Origin: Coxiellaceae bacterium
Lineage (GTDB): Bacteria > Pseudomonadota > Gammaproteobacteria > Coxiellales > Coxiellaceae
Assembly (NCBI GenBank): GCA_029210045.1
Contig: JARGNX010000009.1
Coordinates: forward strand, 1 to 64,000
Reading direction: 5' to 3'
Length of the DNA: 64,000 bases
Notes under the pieces: model-generated
Seen by the model: the letters and a program-made list of their open reading frames with translations, nothing else
What the model was told of the DNA's origin: nothing
Database searches by the model: none
Program-made: the position numbers and the translations under genes
Shown: in pieces, positions 33,781 through 42,967 of the stretch
Position numbering within the stretch: position 1 is the first letter of the stretch
Layout of the letters: the number at the start of each line of letters is the position of its first letter

Positions 33781-35601
33781 ATGGCAGCAAAGCTTATTCC
33801 ACAAGACCATATTCGTAATTTTTCGATCATAGCGCATATCGATCATGGTAAATCGACACTCGCTGATCGCTTTATCGCTCAGTGCGAAGGCCTATCTCAA
33901 CGCGAAATGAAAGCGCAAGTGCTTGATAGCATGGATATTGAGCGTGAACGAGGCATTACGATTAAAGCGCAAAGCGTGACACTATATTATACAGCGAAAA
34001 GTGGTGAGACCTACCAGCTGAACTTTATTGATACACCTGGCCATGTCGATTTCGCTTATGAAGTCTCGCGTTCACTCGCCGCCTGTGAAGGGGCATTATT
34101 GGTTGTTGACGCGGCGCAAGGGGTTGAGGCCCAAACGGTCGCTACGTGCTATACCGCGATCGAACAAGATCTTGAGGTGTTGCCGGTATTAAATAAAATG
34201 GATTTGGCGCAAGCCGACCCAGATCGTGCTAAGCAAGAAATCGAAGACGTGATTGGCATTGATGCCAGTGAAGCCATTCCTATCAGTGCTAAATCCGGTA
34301 TGGGTATTGGCGATGTGCTTGAGCAGTTGGTTGAAAAAATTCCGTCACCTGAAGGTGATCGTGAAGCACCATTACAAGCCTCAATTATTGATTCATGGTT
34401 TGATTCTTATTTGGGAGTTGTGTCGTTAGTGCGTATCGTGCAAGGCACACTAAAGAAAGGCGAAAAAATTAAAGTGATGTCTACAGGTAAAGACCATGTT
34501 GCCGATGATATTGGAATCTTTACCCCCAAACGTGAGCCGCAAAAACAATTGTGCGCTGGTGAAGTGGGCTATGTCTGTGCCAGTATCAAAGATATTTTTG
34601 GCGCACCTGTTGGTGATACTTTAACGCATGCTAAAGGTGGTGCTACGGAAGCCTTGCCAGGTTTTCAGCATATCAAACCACAAGTCTATGCTGGTTTGTA
34701 TCCTGTTAGCTCGGATGACTATGAATCGTTTCGTGATGCGCTATCTAAATTAAAACTCAATGACGCCGCATTGGCCTATGAACCCGAATCTTCTGAGGCT
34801 TTGGGCTTTGGTTTTCGTTGTGGTTTTCTGGGTATGTTGCATATGGAAATTGTGCAAGAGCGTTTAGAGCGCGAATATGATATGGATTTAATTACTACCG
34901 CACCAACAGTAGTCTATGAAATTTTATTAAAGTCGGGTGACGTTACTTATATTGATAACCCGAGTGGTTTGCCTGAGCCTACATTGGTGGATGAGTTGCG
35001 TGAACCTATGGTAACGGCAAATATTCTAGTGCCTTCTGATTATGTGGGTGCTGTTATTACGTTGTGTGTTGAACGTCGCGGTGTGCAAAAGAAACTGCAT
35101 TATATGACGAATCAAGTGGCGATCACCTATGAAATCCCAATGGCGGAGGTGGTGCTAGACTTCTTTGATCGTTTGAAATCAGTTAGTCGTGGTTTTGCTT
35201 CACTGGACTATGGTTTTTCACACTTTCAAAAAGCGGATTTGATTAAATTAGACTTCTTAATCAGTGGTGAGAAGGTGGATGCGTTAGCCGCCATCGTGCA
35301 TCGTGATGAATCACACTCACGCGGTATGCAAATCACCAGCAAATTAAAAGAACTTATTCCACGGCAAATGTTTGATGTTGCGATTCAGGCCGCCATTGGT
35401 GGTAAAATTGTGGCACGCTCAACCGTAAAGGCGTTGCGTAAAAACGTGACAGCAAAATGTTACGGTGGTGATGTGAGTCGTAAGCGTAAGCTGTTAGAAA
35501 AGCAAAAAGCTGGTAAAAAACGTATGAAGCAAGTGGGTAAAGTAGCCATACCACAAGATGCCTTTATGGCCGTGTTGCGTGTGAATAAAGGCGAGAAATA
35601 A
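33781..35601 (+). CDS. lepA: Elongation factor 4 (LepA), ribosome-associated GTPase
   Basis: The 606-aa protein has GTPase motifs [13 protein letters not shown] (G1), RGITIKAQS (G2), DTPGHVDF (G3) and NKMDL (G4), followed by the EF4-specific C-terminal domain ([30 protein letters not shown]...[19 protein letters not shown]). LepA acts on stalled or immature ribosomes. It starts the conserved lepA-lepB-rnc-era-recO operon, with each following gene touching or overlapping the previous one. Confidence 0.97.
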   Translation: MAAKLIPQDHIRNFSIIAHIDHGKSTLADRFIAQCEGLSQREMKAQVLDSMDIERERGITIKAQSVTLYYTAKSGETYQLNFIDTPGHVDFAYEVSRSLAACEGALLVVDAAQGVEAQTVATCYTAIEQDLEVLPVLNKMDLAQADPDRAKQEIEDVIGIDASEAIPISAKSGMGIGDVLEQLVEKIPSPEGDREAPLQASIIDSWFDSYLGVVSLVRIVQGTLKKGEKIKVMSTGKDHVADDIGIFTPKREPQKQLCAGEVGYVCASIKDIFGAPVGDTLTHAKGGATEALPGFQHIKPQVYAGLYPVSSDDYESFRDALSKLKLNDAALAYEPESSEALGFGFRCGFLGMLHMEIVQERLEREYDMDLITTAPTVVYEILLKSGDVTYIDNPSGLPEPTLVDELREPMVTANILVPSDYVGAVITLCVERRGVQKKLHYMTNQVAITYEIPMAEVVLDFFDRLKSVSRGFASLDYGFSHFQKADLIKLDFLISGEKVDALAAIVHRDESHSRGMQITSKLKELIPRQMFDVAIQAAIGGKIVARSTVKALRKNVTAKCYGGDVSRKRKLLEKQKAGKKRMKQVGKVAIPQDAFMAVLRVNKGEK

Positions 35602-35606
35602 TACGC

Positions 35607-36371
35607 ATGATATTGAATTTTGCATTTTATTTAACTTTAGTTGTGCTGCTTACAGGTGTTGTAACACTATTGGATGTTTGTTGGTGGCGACGCTACCGTT
35701 CAGGTGCAGTGCCGGGGTGGATTATTACTTGCCGCTCGTTATTCCCCGTGTTATTGGTGGTGTTGCTATTTCGTAGCTTCGTCATGCAACCGTATCGCGT
35801 TCCTACCGGTTCGTTAGAGCCCACGATTTTACCCGGTGACTTTATTGCCGTTAGTCAGTTTGACTATGGTTTGCATTTACCGGTAGGTGATACGGTCATT
35901 TATAAAACCGGACAACCTAAGCGCGGTGATATTGTGTTGTTTCGTTGGCCTGTGAATCCGGCGATTAATTATGTTAAGCGTGTTATTGGCCTGCCTGGTG
36001 ATCATGTGCATTATGCCAATAAGCGGCTAACGATAAACGGTAAGCCATGCCCTCTTACTTTTGTAGGGCAGGGGATCGATCAAGAGCCGGGTGGGGGGTT
36101 AATTATTGATGAATACCGTGAAAACTTGTTTGGTGTTGTGCATAATATACTAATCAATCCATATACACATCAAAGTGATGACTTTGATTATACGGTGCCG
36201 AAGGGCGAGTATTTTGTGATGGGTGATAACCGCGATAACAGTAATGACAGTCGTGGCTGGGGTGCGGTGCCTTATGATAATTTAATTGGTAAAGCACGCA
36301 TGATTTGGATGAGTTGGAATAATCAAAGGCATGCCATAGAATGGCGGCGCTTAGGACGGCGGATAGGCTAA
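35607..36371 (+). CDS. lepB: Signal peptidase I
   Basis: LepB removes Sec and Tat signal peptides at the periplasmic face of the inner membrane. The 254-aa protein has two N-terminal transmembrane segments, the catalytic Ser in PTGSLEPTI (family usually P-(S/T)-G-S-M-x-P-T; Met is Leu here), the catalytic Lys in YVKRVIGLPGD, and MGDNRDNSNDSRGWG. The catalytic dyad is intact. It starts 5 bases after lepA, and its stop overlaps the rnc start (TAATG). Confidence 0.95.
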   Translation: MILNFAFYLTLVVLLTGVVTLLDVCWWRRYRSGAVPGWIITCRSLFPVLLVVLLFRSFVMQPYRVPTGSLEPTILPGDFIAVSQFDYGLHLPVGDTVIYKTGQPKRGDIVLFRWPVNPAINYVKRVIGLPGDHVHYANKRLTINGKPCPLTFVGQGIDQEPGGGLIIDEYRENLFGVVHNILINPYTHQSDDFDYTVPKGEYFVMGDNRDNSNDSRGWGAVPYDNLIGKARMIWMSWNNQRHAIEWRRLGRRIG

Positions 36372-37048
36372 TGACACAATACGATGAGCTTTATAAAAAA
36401 ATGGATTACACGTTTAATGATGCAGCTTTATGTGAACATGCGTTGGTGCATCGCAGCTTTAGTCGTAGCAGCAATGAGCGTTTAGAATTTTTAGGCGATT
36501 CTATTTTGGGTTTTATTGTTGCGCATGAGCTTTATCAGCGATATCCCGATATGCCTGAAGGGGATTTGAGTCGCTTACGCTCAAGCTTGGTTAATGGTGA
36601 GATCTTGGCGGATATTGCGCTGACTTTGCATTTTAATGACTTTATGCAATTGGGACAAGGCGAGGAGCGTAGTGGCGGACGTACTAGGCGCTCGATTTTA
36701 GCCGACGCGGTTGAGGCAATGATCGCTGCCGTGTATTTGGATAGTAATTTTGAGACTTGTTTAAAAACGGTTCTGCATTGGTGGAAAATGTATTTAGATG
36801 ATATTTCTGGGGTTGATGTAGCTAAAGATTCTAAATCGACTTTGCAAGAATGGACACAAGCAAATAAGTTACCGCTACCTATCTATCAAATCATTTCCGT
36901 TGATGGTAAAGCACACGAACAAACCTTTACGATTGGTTGTTTTGTGGTGGGGTTGGATTATAAATCAGTAGGTATTAGCAGTAGTCGTCGCAAGGCTGAA
37001 CAATTTGCGGCGCGACATTATTTGGAGTTAATTGATGACAAGCAATGA
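36371..37048 (+). CDS. rnc: Ribonuclease III
   Basis: RNase III cleaves double-stranded RNA in rRNA and mRNA processing. The 225-aa protein has the signature NERLEFLGDSILGF, the metal-binding region ADAVEAMIAAVYLD and a C-terminal dsRBD (DSKSTLQEWTQANKLPLPIY...SRRKAEQFAARHYLE). The ATG at 36371 overlaps the lepB stop by one base, and the end overlaps era by 14 bases. Confidence 0.97.
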   Translation: MTQYDELYKKMDYTFNDAALCEHALVHRSFSRSSNERLEFLGDSILGFIVAHELYQRYPDMPEGDLSRLRSSLVNGEILADIALTLHFNDFMQLGQGEERSGGRTRRSILADAVEAMIAAVYLDSNFETCLKTVLHWWKMYLDDISGVDVAKDSKSTLQEWTQANKLPLPIYQIISVDGKAHEQTFTIGCFVVGLDYKSVGISSSRRKAEQFAARHYLELIDDKQ

Positions 37049-37937
37049 TAAAGTGCAACGCATGGGTTATGTGGCCATTGTTGGCCAACCTAATGTTGGT
37101 AAATCGACATTAATGAATCACTTGCTGGGAGTGAAGTTGAGTATTACTTCACGTAAACCGCAAACCACGCGCCATCAGATTTTTGGTATTAATACCATTA
37201 ATGATGTGCAGATTGTTTATATTGATACGCCCGGCATTCACAGTAATGCGCATAAGGCGATGAATCATTATATGAACCGCGCTGCTAAAGCTGCATTATA
37301 TGATGTCGATTTGGTTGTGTTTATGGTGAGTGGATTGTCGTGGGATCAGCAGGATACTAAAATTGCTGACTTTCTAAAGGAAATTGATCGTCCAACGATT
37401 TGTGTGGTCAATAAGGTTGATAAGATTAAAGATAAAGCAAAATTATTACCTTATATAGAGGAGTTGAATGAGAAATATAACTTTAAAACCATCGTGCCTC
37501 TGTGTGCGAAAGAAAACGTTAGTGTTAAAGCGTTTGAACAGCACTTAGTCGCGGAAATGCCGGAGGGTGGCCATCACTTCGAGCCGGGACAATTAACGAA
37601 TCGCAATGATCGATTTATAGCGACTGAAATTGTGCGTGAAAAGCTAATGCGATTCTTAGGTGAAGAGATCCCTTATGCGACAACAGTTACTATCGATGCC
37701 TTTTCGGAAGAGGATGACTTAATTCGTATTGCAGCGGTGATCTGGGTTGAGAAAGACTCACAAAAAGTGATTGTGATTGGCAAAGGCGGTGAAAAGTTAA
37801 AGCAGATCAGTACGGAAGCACGTATTGATATGCAACAGTATTATGAGAAGAAAGTGTATTTACGTTGTTGGGTTAAGGTCAAAAGTGGCTGGTCTGACAA
37901 TGATCAAATCTTAAATCAATTGGGGTATACCGAATAA
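37035..37937 (+). CDS. era: GTPase Era
   Basis: Era binds the 3' end of 16S rRNA and controls 30S maturation. The 300-aa protein has GQPNVGKST (G1), a switch region KPQTTRHQI, DTPGIH (G3), NKVDK (G4) and a C-terminal KH domain (VIVIGKGGEKLKQIS). The ATG at 37035 has TGGAG about 7 bases upstream inside rnc; the adjacent TTG at 37032 is less likely. It overlaps the recO start by one base. Confidence 0.97.
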   Translation: MTSNDKVQRMGYVAIVGQPNVGKSTLMNHLLGVKLSITSRKPQTTRHQIFGINTINDVQIVYIDTPGIHSNAHKAMNHYMNRAAKAALYDVDLVVFMVSGLSWDQQDTKIADFLKEIDRPTICVVNKVDKIKDKAKLLPYIEELNEKYNFKTIVPLCAKENVSVKAFEQHLVAEMPEGGHHFEPGQLTNRNDRFIATEIVREKLMRFLGEEIPYATTVTIDAFSEEDDLIRIAAVIWVEKDSQKVIVIGKGGEKLKQISTEARIDMQQYYEKKVYLRCWVKVKSGWSDNDQILNQLGYTE

Positions 37938-38650
37938 TGCAACGGATTGCATTGCAACCAGCTTATATTTTACATACCCGTCCTTATCGCAGTACCAGTT
38001 TATTAGTTGAATTGCTTTCGCAGCACTACGGTCGATTGACGGTGGTGGCGAATAGCGCGCGCGGCCCAAAGTCGCGTTATAAGGGAATTTTACAACCGTT
38101 TCGTTGTCTTTTGGTTGATTGGTCTGGGGCGCGTGAATTAAAAAGTTTAGGCAAGGTCGAACTGCGGGGTATGCCATATCGTATAAATGGCCTGCGCTTG
38201 TTTTGTGGTTATTATCTTAATGAATTGCTGATGCGTTTGTTGGCGAAAGACGACCCGTATGAAAAACTGTTTGATCACTATCAACAAACGTTACAGCAGC
38301 TGTCAGATACCGACGTGATATTAGAAAATACGTTACGCTTATTTGAAAAGCATTTACTGCAAGAGCTGGGTTATGGTGTCTCGTTTACGCATGATGCGAC
38401 TCACCAGCAAATGATTGTAGCTGAGCAATCCTATAGCTTAGCGGCTGATCGTGGGTTTTATGCGGTAGTGGGGCATGGTGAGCAACAGCACGCGGTATTT
38501 TCGGGGGCTAGTATTATTGCCATTGCTAACGATGATTATTCCGATCCGCAAGTGCAACAAGATGCTAAAAAAATTATGCGCTATTTGCTGCGCTGTCATA
38601 TTGGTACCAAACCGCTGAACTCACGCGAGTTGATTAAAGGTATGCTCTAA
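37937..38650 (+). CDS. recO: DNA repair protein RecO
   Basis: RecO helps load RecA onto SSB-coated DNA in the RecFOR pathway. The 237-aa protein has the N-terminal OB-fold start QPAYILHTRPYRSTSLLVELLSQHYGRL, the GPKSRYKGILQPF segment and a helical C-terminal domain (CGYYLNELLMRLL...LFEKHLLQELGYG). The typical zinc cysteines are not present, as in many gammaproteobacteria. It ends the lepA operon; pdxJ, which often follows, is absent. Confidence 0.94.
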   Translation: MQRIALQPAYILHTRPYRSTSLLVELLSQHYGRLTVVANSARGPKSRYKGILQPFRCLLVDWSGARELKSLGKVELRGMPYRINGLRLFCGYYLNELLMRLLAKDDPYEKLFDHYQQTLQQLSDTDVILENTLRLFEKHLLQELGYGVSFTHDATHQQMIVAEQSYSLAADRGFYAVVGHGEQQHAVFSGASIIAIANDDYSDPQVQQDAKKIMRYLLRCHIGTKPLNSRELIKGML

Positions 38651-38726
38651 GAGCTGAATATTGCTCTGTGGTTTGGCCTGTCGTATACTCCCGCTTTATT
38701 TATGGACTGTTTAAAAGGGAGGCAGT

Positions 38727-39443
38727 ATGAGTAGGGGTGGTGCAAATCTTAATGAAGAAGTAAGAACAAATGATGTTGTGGAGCATCCTAGAGAGGTGGG
38801 ATGTGATTCTCCTCGATTGTTTAAAGGCGCGCTGAGTGAATCTAAACGATTTGAGTGCGCGATTGTGGCATTGAAAAGGAATTTCCATTGTTTGAGTCTG
38901 GGTGGCGCGTCAGTGGCTGATGTTAAATTACAGGTGGGAGCACTAATAGGTAAGCGTGGTTTTTTTGCCGAGTTTGTTCATGGTAATAGTCAATTGCCAT
39001 TGAAGCGTTCTGATGTGCTAATGCAGTATCTTAGTACCAGTTTTATGTATTTATTGACACTAGCGATGGAGATGGTTTCTATCAAAGTAATACCAGCAAA
39101 AAAAATTGCTATTATCGCGTGTGATTTTGCTAAGCATAGTGCTTTACCTGTAGGTACAATTCATGCAGTCACGGAAACCATAGTAAACACCTATTCACGT
39201 CGTGGTGTTAATGTTCATCATCGTCACTTGTTTCAACAAATAATGAATAGGTTAAAGAAAGAGGAGTTAGTAGGCAAAGCCTATAAGGCCACGATTCCAG
39301 ACAGTTTGGAGCGTTGTGATGGTGCGACGGAATATCGTAGGGATACCTATTTTGATTCCGAAACGTGGGGAGACGATGGTGAAGAAGCGGAGGGATATCA
39401 TGCCGAAGCCATGACTCATGGTGGGGGAGCATTTTCACCTTAA
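38727..39443 (+). CDS. Protein of unknown function
   Basis: The 238-aa protein has a good ribosome site (AAAGGGAGG before the ATG) and a likely -10 TATACT at 38684. It is a soluble mixed alpha/beta protein with one hydrophobic helix (YLSTSFMYLLTLAMEMVSIKVIP), a basic segment that could be a winged-helix-like unit (AIIACDFAKHSALPVGTIHAVTETIVNTYSRRG), and an acidic, His/Gly-rich tail (WGDDGEEAEGYHAEAMTHGG). I do not recognise a family. It starts an accessory stretch after recO. Confidence 0.55.
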   Translation: MSRGGANLNEEVRTNDVVEHPREVGCDSPRLFKGALSESKRFECAIVALKRNFHCLSLGGASVADVKLQVGALIGKRGFFAEFVHGNSQLPLKRSDVLMQYLSTSFMYLLTLAMEMVSIKVIPAKKIAIIACDFAKHSALPVGTIHAVTETIVNTYSRRGVNVHHRHLFQQIMNRLKKEELVGKAYKATIPDSLERCDGATEYRRDTYFDSETWGDDGEEAEGYHAEAMTHGGGAFSP

Positions 39444-39452
39444 CATTTTTTT

Positions 39453-39557
39453 AACCAGGGGTGCTGCTGAGGATTATATAATCCACGTGTGGGCGGCTGA
39501 GAAGCGCAAAGCGCTAACCCTTTAACCTGATGCGGTTAGTACCGCCGGAGGGAGGTT
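39453..39557 (+). promoter_or_regulatory. TPP (THI-element) riboswitch
   Basis: The conserved aptamer parts occur in order: CCAGGGGTGC, a variable GGATTATATAATCC hairpin (P3a), GGCTGAGAA, a short GCGC/GCGC stem, ACCC, TTTAACCTGAT, GCGGTTAGTACCGC, then CGGAGGGAGG. AACC (39453-39456) pairs with GGTT (39554-39557) as P1. The ribosome site GGAGG (39551-39555) is part of the 3' end of the aptamer, 5 bases before the ATG, so TPP binding should block translation directly. Confidence 0.93.
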
Positions 39558-39560
39558 GTT

Positions 39561-40580
39561 ATGCGTTATGCCGAAAACGGTTTGGCTGTATTTACCCTTA
39601 TAGCGAAGCCTATACTCAATGGCGGACAAGCCAAATACTTGAGTGAAAAATACAGCCAATGCTGGTGGCAATTACCTGATTCCATAGGGCGAGAGGCTTA
39701 TGTATGGAGCGCCGCCATATTGTGCGGTGGTTTTATATTGGCGGCGCGAGGGCCGGCGATTTGGCGTCACCGTCATCGACAGCGTAAACAACAAAAAGTG
39801 TCACAGGATGGTTCATACCCACTGAATTTTGGTTTGCTGTTAGCGGCAATCAGCGCGAGCTTATCAGGCTGGTTGGGCGCGCGTAGCTTTTACGCCAGTC
39901 AGTCGTGGTGGGCGATCGTGTCATTGAGTTTTGCCACGGCAAATGTCGTATCGTTTAGTCAATTTAATCGACGTAAGGCGCAGAAGAACTACCAGCATAT
40001 GCGGCGCATATTATGCGGTGACCAAGCCATCAATAAAAAAGCGCTTGTATGGACGGCGTTGTTAGGTGTGCTGGGCTCGGTTCAACATGCGTTTTATAGT
40101 TTTTCAACTAATCGAGCCGCATTACAAACAGCAGAGGAATATTTTATTGGTCAGCCGTGTGAGTTGCAGCATTCATTAAATATGGCAGCCTCATCGATAT
40201 TATCAATCGCTATTTTGTTTACCAATTTACTGACACGTTCTTATGCCTGTTACCATTGGTTTGATCGTCGTTGGCCTCTCGACGAACAAAGCCAATATGT
40301 TGAGTTAGAATCTGGCATTGCCGATAAAGCTGAAACCCCCATTGCACATTGGCGCTATGGAGTTGTGTTGCCATTTGCGGTGCTTGCGTGTATCGAAACG
40401 ATAAACACCTGGTTTGGTTACAGCGAAACGTTTGTCGATAGTTTTAACCCTGATGCTTGTGAAGCGCATTGGCCGTATCGTATAGCTGGTACGTTACTCA
40501 GTGTGTTTGCAACGTTTGGCCATGCTGTGTTTACGGTGTCGATGGCAAATGAAGAGTTAGGATTAAATTTAGGTTTTTAA
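39561..40580 (+). CDS. Seven-helix membrane protein under TPP riboswitch control; candidate thiamine-related transporter
   Basis: The 339-aa protein has about seven hydrophobic helices (near residues 48-68, 88-108, 115-134, 160-180, 205-228, 263-285 and 305-328) and many Trp/Tyr/Phe residues, including WW and WYGY-like clusters near the membrane edges. It is not ThiT, PnuT, ThiV or an ABC permease as far as I can judge, and I do not recognise the family. The riboswitch upstream almost always marks thiamine biosynthesis or uptake, so a role in import of thiamine or a precursor is the best inference. A cation-pi binding site formed by aromatics would fit thiamine. No thiamine biosynthesis gene is in the window. 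Confidence 0.6.
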   Translation: MRYAENGLAVFTLIAKPILNGGQAKYLSEKYSQCWWQLPDSIGREAYVWSAAILCGGFILAARGPAIWRHRHRQRKQQKVSQDGSYPLNFGLLLAAISASLSGWLGARSFYASQSWWAIVSLSFATANVVSFSQFNRRKAQKNYQHMRRILCGDQAINKKALVWTALLGVLGSVQHAFYSFSTNRAALQTAEEYFIGQPCELQHSLNMAASSILSIAILFTNLLTRSYACYHWFDRRWPLDEQSQYVELESGIADKAETPIAHWRYGVVLPFAVLACIETINTWFGYSETFVDSFNPDACEAHWPYRIAGTLLSVFATFGHAVFTVSMANEELGLNLGF

Positions 40581-40695
40581 GGTTGGTAAGCGAGGCTGTC
40601 GCAAAACAGATTAGGATATAACGTTACTTTAAGGTACTTGGCGAGGGGGGTTGGTATATTATGTCGCGATATAAATTACTATAAGGTGCCGTGCG

Positions 40696-41193
40696 ATGAC
40701 AAGAGTATATGATGATCAAGTAGATGTCTTTGATATTAAGACTGTTGATGCAGCGAATGCGTTTTCTCCTGCTGACAAGCTTAAAATTGCAACATTTTGT
40801 GTGAGTCATGCAGAAGCGTTAGTGCAGGCTGCTACCAAATATGCTGATGATGTGAAAAGCTATCTTACTGAAGCTACAAAAGATTCAACGGGACTTGATG
40901 CCACAAGGATTTTGTCAGCTCGGGCTGAAGCTTCAGCGGGTGAGAGATACTGTGGCTTAGCAGGTGCTGATTTAATGGATGCTAGAAGGTGTCAGCAAGT
41001 AGTGAGATTGCTTCAATTGGCAACAAATGATGGAGCGACTCAAAATCAATTGCGCAGGTATGGGGATGCGATTTCCAGTTTTGTAGCAGCCGTTGGCTTA
41101 ATGGCGAAAAAGGCAGATGGTTTGGCTGATCAGGTTAATGAGGCTTTTAGTGCTAAATCACATAAAGCAAAAGTGTCTGCTAGCTCCGTTTAA
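40696..41193 (+). CDS. Small helical protein of unknown function
   Basis: The 165-aa protein is almost entirely alpha-helical and Ala-rich (SHAEALVQAATKYADDVKSYL; RILSARAEASAGERYCGLAGADLMDARR), without a signal peptide or membrane segment. The C-terminal end is basic and Ser-rich (SAKSHKAKVSASSV). AAGG lies about 10 bases before the ATG, and TATATT near 40652 may be the -10. No family is recognised. It is one of several accessory genes between recO and yhbY. Confidence 0.5.
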   Translation: MTRVYDDQVDVFDIKTVDAANAFSPADKLKIATFCVSHAEALVQAATKYADDVKSYLTEATKDSTGLDATRILSARAEASAGERYCGLAGADLMDARRCQQVVRLLQLATNDGATQNQLRRYGDAISSFVAAVGLMAKKADGLADQVNEAFSAKSHKAKVSASSV

Positions 41194-41227
41194 CTGGTCT
41201 TGGTGATTAACCTGGTGCAGCTATTAT

Positions 41228-41494
41228 TTAATCCTGGCGCTGACGGTATATTGCAATAATATGCCCGATCGCCTGGATCATTTCTGCATTATGCTTTTCA
41301 CAGATAATTTCGCTAAACCGTTGACGTTGCTCACGATTTTCTGCGTTTACGCGTATTTTAATCAACTCATGTGACTCTAGTGCGAGTTCGATCTCATTAT
41401 GCACGCCATCGGTTAAACCGGCAGCGCCGAGGATAACCACAGGGTTCAAGCTGTGAGCTTTCTGTTTTAAATGTTTTTTAATGGTCTGATTCAT
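41228..41494 (-). CDS. yhbY: YhbY/CRM-domain ribosome assembly RNA-binding protein
   Basis: The 88-aa protein is a single CRM domain: LKQKAHSLNPVVILGAAGLTDGVHNEIELALESHELIKIRV, matching YhbY, which associates with pre-50S subunits. The GxxG-type loop is GAAGLT. In E. coli and relatives yhbY is directly divergent from rlmE-ftsH; here two unrelated genes lie in between. Confidence 0.93.
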   Translation of the reverse strand: MNQTIKKHLKQKAHSLNPVVILGAAGLTDGVHNEIELALESHELIKIRVNAENREQRQRFSEIICEKHNAEMIQAIGHIIAIYRQRQD

Positions 41495-41530
41495 GCGCGC
41501 AGTGTACCAGAAACAACTATTTTTGCCTAA

Positions 41531-41563
41531 CTTAAGATTACCTTAACGAAATGTACTTATACT
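41531..41563 (+). promoter_or_regulatory. PmrA-like box with -10 box upstream of the 447-aa gene
   Basis: cTTAAGATT (41531-41539), AC, cTTAACGAA (41542-41550), seven bases, TATACT (41558-41563). Both half-sites keep CTTAA. The transcription start would be near 41570, and the ATG at 41614 with a GAGAGTAGG stretch just before it is the best start. Confidence 0.6.
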
Positions 41564-41613
41564 GACACCTGTATTGATTGTATATGAAATGTATGAAAGA
41601 GAGAGTAGGTATT

Positions 41614-42957
41614 ATGTCTAGAGAGTCCTTGGGAGCATATCTTGAAGCGTTAAATGCTAATTTAAAGTTTTCTATGTATGACCCCGGTCGAAGTGATGCA
41701 GAGCACAATTTTGCAAAAGTAGCCGAAGCAATGAGAGATCTGACGAGTAGCGGTTCGGATATACATGCAGCTGTTGTAGCCCTCAGTAATTCAGGTAGAG
41801 AGTCTGACAGACGCGCTGTTACAGGTTTTTTTCAATCGCTTATGCAGATTATTGGTAATGTGAGGCCCCAATTAATGGGTACTACTGAACATCGGCAGTT
41901 GGATGCTTATATCGTATCGCTTAATACACTAGAAGCTAACGTTAATGGAATGACTATAGTGTTAGAGCTTAACGAAATCATCGACTCTGAGCCTGATATG
42001 CGCACAGTGCAGCAGCTTTTTATGCAGTTTCAACAAGCAGGTAATCGCTGCTTTGCATTATTAAATGCTCCAATTGAAGACGATAACCAACTGGTCGTTA
42101 AGCTAGCATTAATCGAGCTTTTACAAAAGTTGGCGCTTTATGCGGCTCAGCGAGTTGGTCTGAGTAGTGAAGCTGAAAGCGCTGTAGGTCAAGAAGCTGA
42201 AGCGGCTGCAAAACCTGATTGGGAAGCATGCAAATCCAACGCTGTAACATTATTTTATGCGGCTGCTGATAGTTTAGCGAACAGCGGATATGATCATAAG
42301 ACGCTGTTGTCGATGAGTATAAACGCCTTCCTGCATAAAAACATTGTCGCAGGTCTTACAGATTACAACGCAGTAACTGAAGAAACAACCTGGAAACCTG
42401 GCGCTATCACTGAGCAGCAACTGAAAGTTTGGAACACGATGATTTTAAGGTTGGGTGCTAAGGAAATGATGCCGGCTGAGGAAGCTAAGGCCACTCTCAT
42501 GGGCGATTGTGCTGAATTTATTACGACACTGGAAGATGCTGTTGCAGCACGCGCTGCAGAAAGATCCAGCTGTTTGCGTGCAGCAGCTTTTGACGATGGT
42601 GGTAGTGTGAGTAGTGCCTCAGATTCAGGTGAAGATGCTGCATCTCCACTACCTTCTGCACCGACAGAAGATGAATTAGCTGTAGGCATCGCGGCAGCAG
42701 CACAACGGGAAGAAGAGATAGCACAAAGAATAACTGTGCTACATGCAAGCATCATGGCTGTACCGCCTCCTGCTTCACAAGCGATAGCAGTTGCATGTGA
42801 GCCACCACCATCATCAGCACCCACAGCAGCCCCTACAAGTGCACAGTTGTTAGCGGCGCAACGCCGACGGTTGGCGCCTAGAGCTGTTGCTGTGCCACCT
42901 CCGGTAACAGATAGTAGTGGTGCAGTTCATGATCCTGCTAATGAAAGAAATCTATAA
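41614..42957 (+). CDS. Ala-rich helical protein of unknown function, candidate effector
   Basis: The 447-aa protein is helical in its first ~310 residues (DIHAAVVALSNSGRESDRR; LVVKLALIELLQKLALYAAQ). A low-complexity Ser/Asp-rich linker follows (DDGGSVSSASDSGEDAASPLPSAPTEDE), then a Pro/Ala-rich end (VPPPASQAIAVACEPPPSSAPTA). There is no signal peptide or membrane helix. Upstream in-frame ATGs (41584, 41593) lack ribosome sites. It shares general style with the next gene, with which it probably forms an operon (gap 10 bases). The PmrA-like promoter suggests an effector; the function is unknown. Confidence 0.55.
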   Translation: MSRESLGAYLEALNANLKFSMYDPGRSDAEHNFAKVAEAMRDLTSSGSDIHAAVVALSNSGRESDRRAVTGFFQSLMQIIGNVRPQLMGTTEHRQLDAYIVSLNTLEANVNGMTIVLELNEIIDSEPDMRTVQQLFMQFQQAGNRCFALLNAPIEDDNQLVVKLALIELLQKLALYAAQRVGLSSEAESAVGQEAEAAAKPDWEACKSNAVTLFYAAADSLANSGYDHKTLLSMSINAFLHKNIVAGLTDYNAVTEETTWKPGAITEQQLKVWNTMILRLGAKEMMPAEEAKATLMGDCAEFITTLEDAVAARAAERSSCLRAAAFDDGGSVSSASDSGEDAASPLPSAPTEDELAVGIAAAAQREEEIAQRITVLHASIMAVPPPASQAIAVACEPPPSSAPTAAPTSAQLLAAQRRRLAPRAVAVPPPVTDSSGAVHDPANERNL

Positions 42958-42967
42958 GGGGTTAAGT

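Noticed and set aside
33488-33832. ORFs crossing the inverted repeat before lepA on both strands
   Set aside because: They consist of repeat-arm sequence and overlap real genes; composition is not protein-like.
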